Positions 61,090 to 64,000 of a stretch of 64,000 nt of DNA are shown here, piece after piece. The notes under the pieces were generated by a model. The model was not told the origin of the DNA. It searched no databases and saw only the letters and a program-made list of their open reading frames with translations. A program made the translations under genes and the position numbers. Origin of the DNA: a bacterium (GTDB lineage Bacteria; Electryoneota; RPQS01); contig JADKHW010000002.1 in the NCBI GenBank assembly GCA_016721565.1, positions 248,001 to 312,000 of the forward strand, written 5' to 3'. The stretch's first letter is position 1. Each line of letters starts with the position of its first letter.

Positions 61090-61110
61090 GTGAAATTTTT
61101 CACGATTTGA
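61086..61110. promoter_or_regulatory. Candidate MarR operator palindrome
   Basis: TCAA-GTGAAA-TTTTTCAC-GAT-TTGA is an imperfect inverted repeat centred near 61097 with arms GTGAAA and TTTCAC. It overlaps the -35 box of the MarR promoter, a position where binding would block RNA polymerase. Confidence 0.5.
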
Positions 61111-61283
61111 CTCCTTAACATAAGTTAATACTTGTATTAAGATATGTTTTGTCAACTATTTTGCGAGGCGGCTTAAGCCTCTTGTAGCCTTGCGAGTGAG
61201 GCATTCCCTCTGATGTTACTTCTATTTGTGACTTTGCTACATTATGAACATGTGCCTGATTCAGCAGCTCATAATCTCAATAT

Positions 61284-62037
61284 TTGAAAACAGAAAACAC
61301 CATTTCGGATCATCAACTCGTGGCATTAGAGGACCAATTCAGCCGTAAGCACACTTATCTTCGGATTGCGGTGACGGATCGCTGTAACTTGCAATGTGTC
61401 TATTGTATGCCTAATGAGAGTGCGGAGTGGAAGCGACGCAATGAAATCCTCACGTTTGAAGAAATCCTTCGCATCGCGTGGTTGCTTATCAACAACGGAA
61501 TCACGAAAATCAGGCTAACGGGTGGCGAACCGCTCGTCCGCTCGAACCTGAATTGGCTTGTCAGTGAGCTTGCCAAGTTGCCCGTTTGTACGCGAGCGCC
61601 CGCTGCATGTACGCTTTATCGAATTCATGCCGTTTCCCGGCAATGCTTGGACGAACGCGCGCATGATACCGTGGCAAGAATTACTGCAACGACTTCGTGA
61701 AAAACATGATCTGCTTCCGCTTGATAATTCGTCTACGGACGTCGCGCGTAGCTTTGCGATTGAGGGCCATTGTGGGACTGTGATTTTCATCTCGGCGCTA
61801 TCCGACGAGTTTGTTCAGGTTGCAATAGACTCCGTCTTACGGCGGACGGATCGATTAAGTCCTGCCTCCCTCTGCCCTGCTGAAGTGAGCTTGCGCGATA
61901 TCATGCGGACAGCCGCAACTGATGAAGAGCTACTGCAGGTCATACACGGTGCATTGCAACGTAAACACTTTGCACACCTACAGGCCGAAGGACTCGTCCA
62001 GCTTGACAATCGCTGCATGAGTGCTATCGGTGGGTAA
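61284..62037 (+). pseudogene. moaA: GTP 3',8-cyclase MoaA, internally deleted and frame-shifted
   Basis: TTG start at 61284. The radical-SAM cluster is intact (TDRCNLQCVYCMP) and so is IRLTGGEPLVRSNLNWLV. After ELAKL, in another frame, comes RERPLHVRFIEFMPFPG. In full-length MoaA about 95 residues lie between these points, including the TTNG motif, so a deletion of some 285 bases is present. Near 61806-61880 the second cluster (CSGCNRLRLTADGSIKSC) is readable only in a third frame, after which the frame returns to PAEVSLRDIM. As written the gene cannot make a working enzyme; a mis-assembly is an alternative. It overlaps the MOSC open frame. Confidence 0.8.
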
Positions 62038-62068
62038 TTCCACGACCAGCTTGGATGGAATGACAGCG

Positions 62069-62500
62069 ATGCAAGGAACTATTCACTCAGTTTCAATTAG
62101 TACGCAGAAAGGAACGAAGAAGTACAACGTTTCTGAGGCCATACTCATCAAAAATCACGGCATTGATTCCGATGCACATGCCGGGACGTGGCACAGGCAG
62201 ATCAGCTTGCTCGCGCTTGAAAGCATTGACACCATGCGCGAAATGGGGGCCGTTGCTGGTCCGGGCGATTTTGCGGAGAATATCACCACGGTTGGAATCA
62301 ACTTACTAAAACTCAAACCTGGTGATCGGGTTGGCATTAGCGATGCAGTTCTTGAGATTACTCAGATTGGAAAAGAATGTCATGCTCACTGTGCAATCTG
62401 GGCGGCGGACGGCGATTGTGTTATGCCCCGCGAAGGGATATTTGCTCGCGTAATTCGTGACGGGTTGATTCGCCCTGGAGACTTTATCAGGGTGCTGTAA
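62069..62500 (+). CDS. MOSC-domain protein
   Basis: 143 residues from ATG 62069, which matches the family start (MQGTIHSVSISTQKGTKK); in-frame starts at 62021 and 62060 exist. Family marks: NHGIDSDAHAGTWHRQISLL, PGDFAENITTVGINL and GKECHAHCAIW with the MOSC cysteine. MOSC domains handle molybdenum cofactor sulfur or sort cofactor variants. The moaA-MOSC pair is common in sulfur- or nitrate-respiring bacteria. It ends at a bidirectional terminator. Confidence 0.85.
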   Translation: MQGTIHSVSISTQKGTKKYNVSEAILIKNHGIDSDAHAGTWHRQISLLALESIDTMREMGAVAGPGDFAENITTVGINLLKLKPGDRVGISDAVLEITQIGKECHAHCAIWAADGDCVMPREGIFARVIRDGLIRPGDFIRVL

Positions 62501-62546
62501 TCCAGCAGTTGCATCTATTGTGCGAAGAAAGACTTGTCACAAGCGC

Positions 62547-62576
62547 AAAGGGCTTACCATTTTTGGTAAGCCCTTT
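62547..62576. terminator. Bidirectional terminator between MOSC and pepF
   Basis: AAAGGGCTTACC (62547-62558) pairs perfectly with GGTAAGCCCTTT (62565-62576). Both genes converge on it. Confidence 0.88.
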
Positions 62577-62617
62577 GTAATTCTAAACCGCGAAACACCC
62601 AATTGTCAGCGCACAGG

Positions 62618-64000
62618 TTAGATTCGCTTGGTTTGCTTTAGAAGTTTTTCCATCTCGTCAACGAGTTCGGAAAGTTTTTTCATCGTGGCCTCGATTGGGG
62701 CGGGTGATGACATATCTACTCCGGCGTCTTTCAGCAATTCAAGCGGGTATTTGCTGGAGCCGCTTGAGAGGTAGTTGATGTAGGAGTCCTTCGCGCCCTT
62801 TTCGCCCTTTAAGACTTTTTGCGATAGGGCTTGCGATGCGCAGAAAGAGGTCGCGTATTTGTACACGTAGAAATTGCGGTAGAAGTGCGGAATGCGTGTC
62901 CATGTGAATGCGTACTCGGGATCGATCACGACACTGTTGCCGTAATAGGATTCGAGAGTCTCGAGATACATTTGGCCGAGGGCATCGCCTGTCAACGGTT
63001 CACCAGCTTCTGACGCACGGTGCATTTTCAGCTCGAAGTCCGCAAACATGACCTGTGTAATGACCGTGTTGCGGATGTTGTCGATGTACTGATTGATGAG
63101 ATAGAGACGCTTGGCGGGGTCTTTCTCTTTCTTCAGCAGATAATCCATCAACAGCGCTTCGTTAAACGTCGAGGCAACTTCCGCGTTGAACAGTGTGTAG
63201 CCGGAATAGACGTAGGGCTGATACTTTCCACTGTGCCACGTGTGCATCGAGTGTCCCATTTCATGTGCCAACGTAAACATATCACTCAATGTGTTGTTGT
63301 AGTTCAGCAGCATGTACGGGTGCGTGAGATAGGTGCCCGATGAATAGGCGCCGCTACGCTTGGCTTGTGTTTCGTAAACATCAATCCAACGGCTGTTGAA
63401 GCCAACGCTCATGGGATCTACGTAGGCTTTGCCCAGCGGCGCCATTGCGGCTTCAATGGTTGTCACAGCGTCATCAAATGTCACTTCCTGCCTTGTCTCA
63501 GGAATCAGAGGGACAACCATGTCATACAGATGAATGGAATCGAGGCCCATTGCGCGGCGGCGCAGATCTACGTAGCGCTGCAACGTGCCGGTGTTAGCTT
63601 TGACGGTCTCGATCAAGTTCAAGTAGACGGTGGTGTCGATGTTGTCGCCGTCAAGCGATGCATGCAGAGCAGAATTGTAGTGTCGGGCACGGGCCGAAAA
63701 CAGATCTCCGTCGAGATTTCCGCCCATTAGTGCGGCGGTCGTGTTTTGATACTGCTTATAGGAATTCAGCAAGCCGATTGAGGCATCGCGGCGCACGCGA
63801 GCATCTGAACTCTCGAGCAACATGCGAACGCGGCCTTCTGAGAGTTGAATGTCGTTGCCTTCAGCGTCCTTGATGGTCGGGAATTTCATGTCAGTCGTGC
63901 GCAAGGCGGTGTTGGCTTTGGAGTAGCCGCTTGACATTTCGCCCGTCAACGCCATGATGCGTTCTTCGGCGGGGCTTAACGTGTGTGATCGCGTGCGGAG
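62618..64000 (-). CDS. pepF: Oligoendopeptidase F (M3B metallopeptidase), N-terminus outside window
   Basis: 460 residues read to the window edge in one frame, beginning there with HTLSPAEERIMALTGEMS, a typical internal PepF stretch; perhaps 140 residues are missing. The zinc site is intact: TLAHEMGHSMHTWHS (HExxH) with the third ligand in FNAEVASTFNEALL. The C-terminal block (YVYKYATSFCASQALSQ, then SSGSSKYPLELLKDAGVDM) is characteristic. PepF cuts oligopeptides of roughly 7-17 residues in the cytoplasm. It fits the peptide-import theme; a 3' remnant of a paralogue lies at 41389. Confidence 0.93.
   Translation of the reverse strand, partial: LRTRSHTLSPAEERIMALTGEMSSGYSKANTALRTTDMKFPTIKDAEGNDIQLSEGRVRMLLESSDARVRRDASIGLLNSYKQYQNTTAALMGGNLDGDLFSARARHYNSALHASLDGDNIDTTVYLNLIETVKANTGTLQRYVDLRRRAMGLDSIHLYDMVVPLIPETRQEVTFDDAVTTIEAAMAPLGKAYVDPMSVGFNSRWIDVYETQAKRSGAYSSGTYLTHPYMLLNYNNTLSDMFTLAHEMGHSMHTWHSGKYQPYVYSGYTLFNAEVASTFNEALLMDYLLKKEKDPAKRLYLINQYIDNIRNTVITQVMFADFELKMHRASEAGEPLTGDALGQMYLETLESYYGNSVVIDPEYAFTWTRIPHFYRNFYVYKYATSFCASQALSQKVLKGEKGAKDSYINYLSSGSSKYPLELLKDAGVDMSSPAPIEATMKKLSELVDEMEKLLKQTKRI

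Noticed and set aside
1..64000. tRNA or rRNA genes
   Set aside because: I scanned the gaps for cloverleaf-like and rRNA-like segments and saw none that I could support.

Overview
The window looks like a chromosomal contig from an uncultured Gram-negative bacterium, probably of the FCB (Fibrobacteres-Chlorobi-Bacteroidetes) side of the tree. The pointers are a type IX secretion C-terminal sorting domain (positions 22661-23002, with the YxNYPNPFNPxT signature), a predicted outer-membrane beta-barrel, very large secreted proteins with carboxypeptidase-regulatory-like, pectin-lyase-like and cohesin-like modules, and an M49 peptidase with the short HExxH motif known from Caldithrix. The exact phylum cannot be read from this window.

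Layout. 1-909: 3' part of a glutamine synthetase gene is outside, its start is inside. 1331-3715: small regulators (HTH, CII-like), a membrane protein and a lipoprotein, all on the minus strand. 3867-9244: a plus-strand operon of small membrane protein, ECF-type sigma factor, zinc-finger anti-sigma/TPR protein, tail-anchored protein and TPR-CHAT protease. 9334-11004: ABC-F translation factor EttA. 11307-21468: an outer-membrane beta-barrel gene directly following a giant multihaem cytochrome gene with about 38 repeat units and roughly 115 CxxCH motifs. 21883-27878: a cohesin-like secreted protein and a giant beta-helix protein with a T9SS signal. 28471-39197: a peptide-utilisation island (M49 peptidase, three OPT transporters, a POT transporter). 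39198-41547: gene-poor DNA with palindromic repeats and the remnant of a second pepF. 41548-50868: two tandem giant secreted proteins, the second a subtilisin. 51307-54851: mobA, moaC-mog fusion, moeA, TauE/SafE. 54956-61053 (minus): MarR, molybdopterin oxidoreductase, 4Fe-4S subunit, NrfD subunit, two YeeE/YedE sulfur transporters, rhodanese. 61284-62500: moaA (damaged) and a MOSC protein. 62618-64000: oligoendopeptidase F, running off the end.

How it fits together. Two electron-transfer themes dominate: a porin-cytochrome style candidate for moving electrons across the outer membrane, and a polysulfide/thiosulfate reductase operon coupled with sulfur import, surrounded by the molybdenum-cofactor genes that its catalytic subunit needs. 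The third theme is protein degradation: secreted subtilisin, peptide import (OPT, POT) and peptidases (M49, M3).

Caution on the sequence: many genes carry frame breaks whose two sides still encode well conserved protein (CHAT, cytochrome, T9SS protein, both giant secreted proteins, mobA, rhodanese, NrfD, 4Fe-4S subunit, molybdopterin subunit, moaA), while about 11 kb around 28-39 kb is clean. I read most of these as assembly or consensus indels, but cannot exclude real decay. Coordinates of such genes span the whole reconstructed gene.
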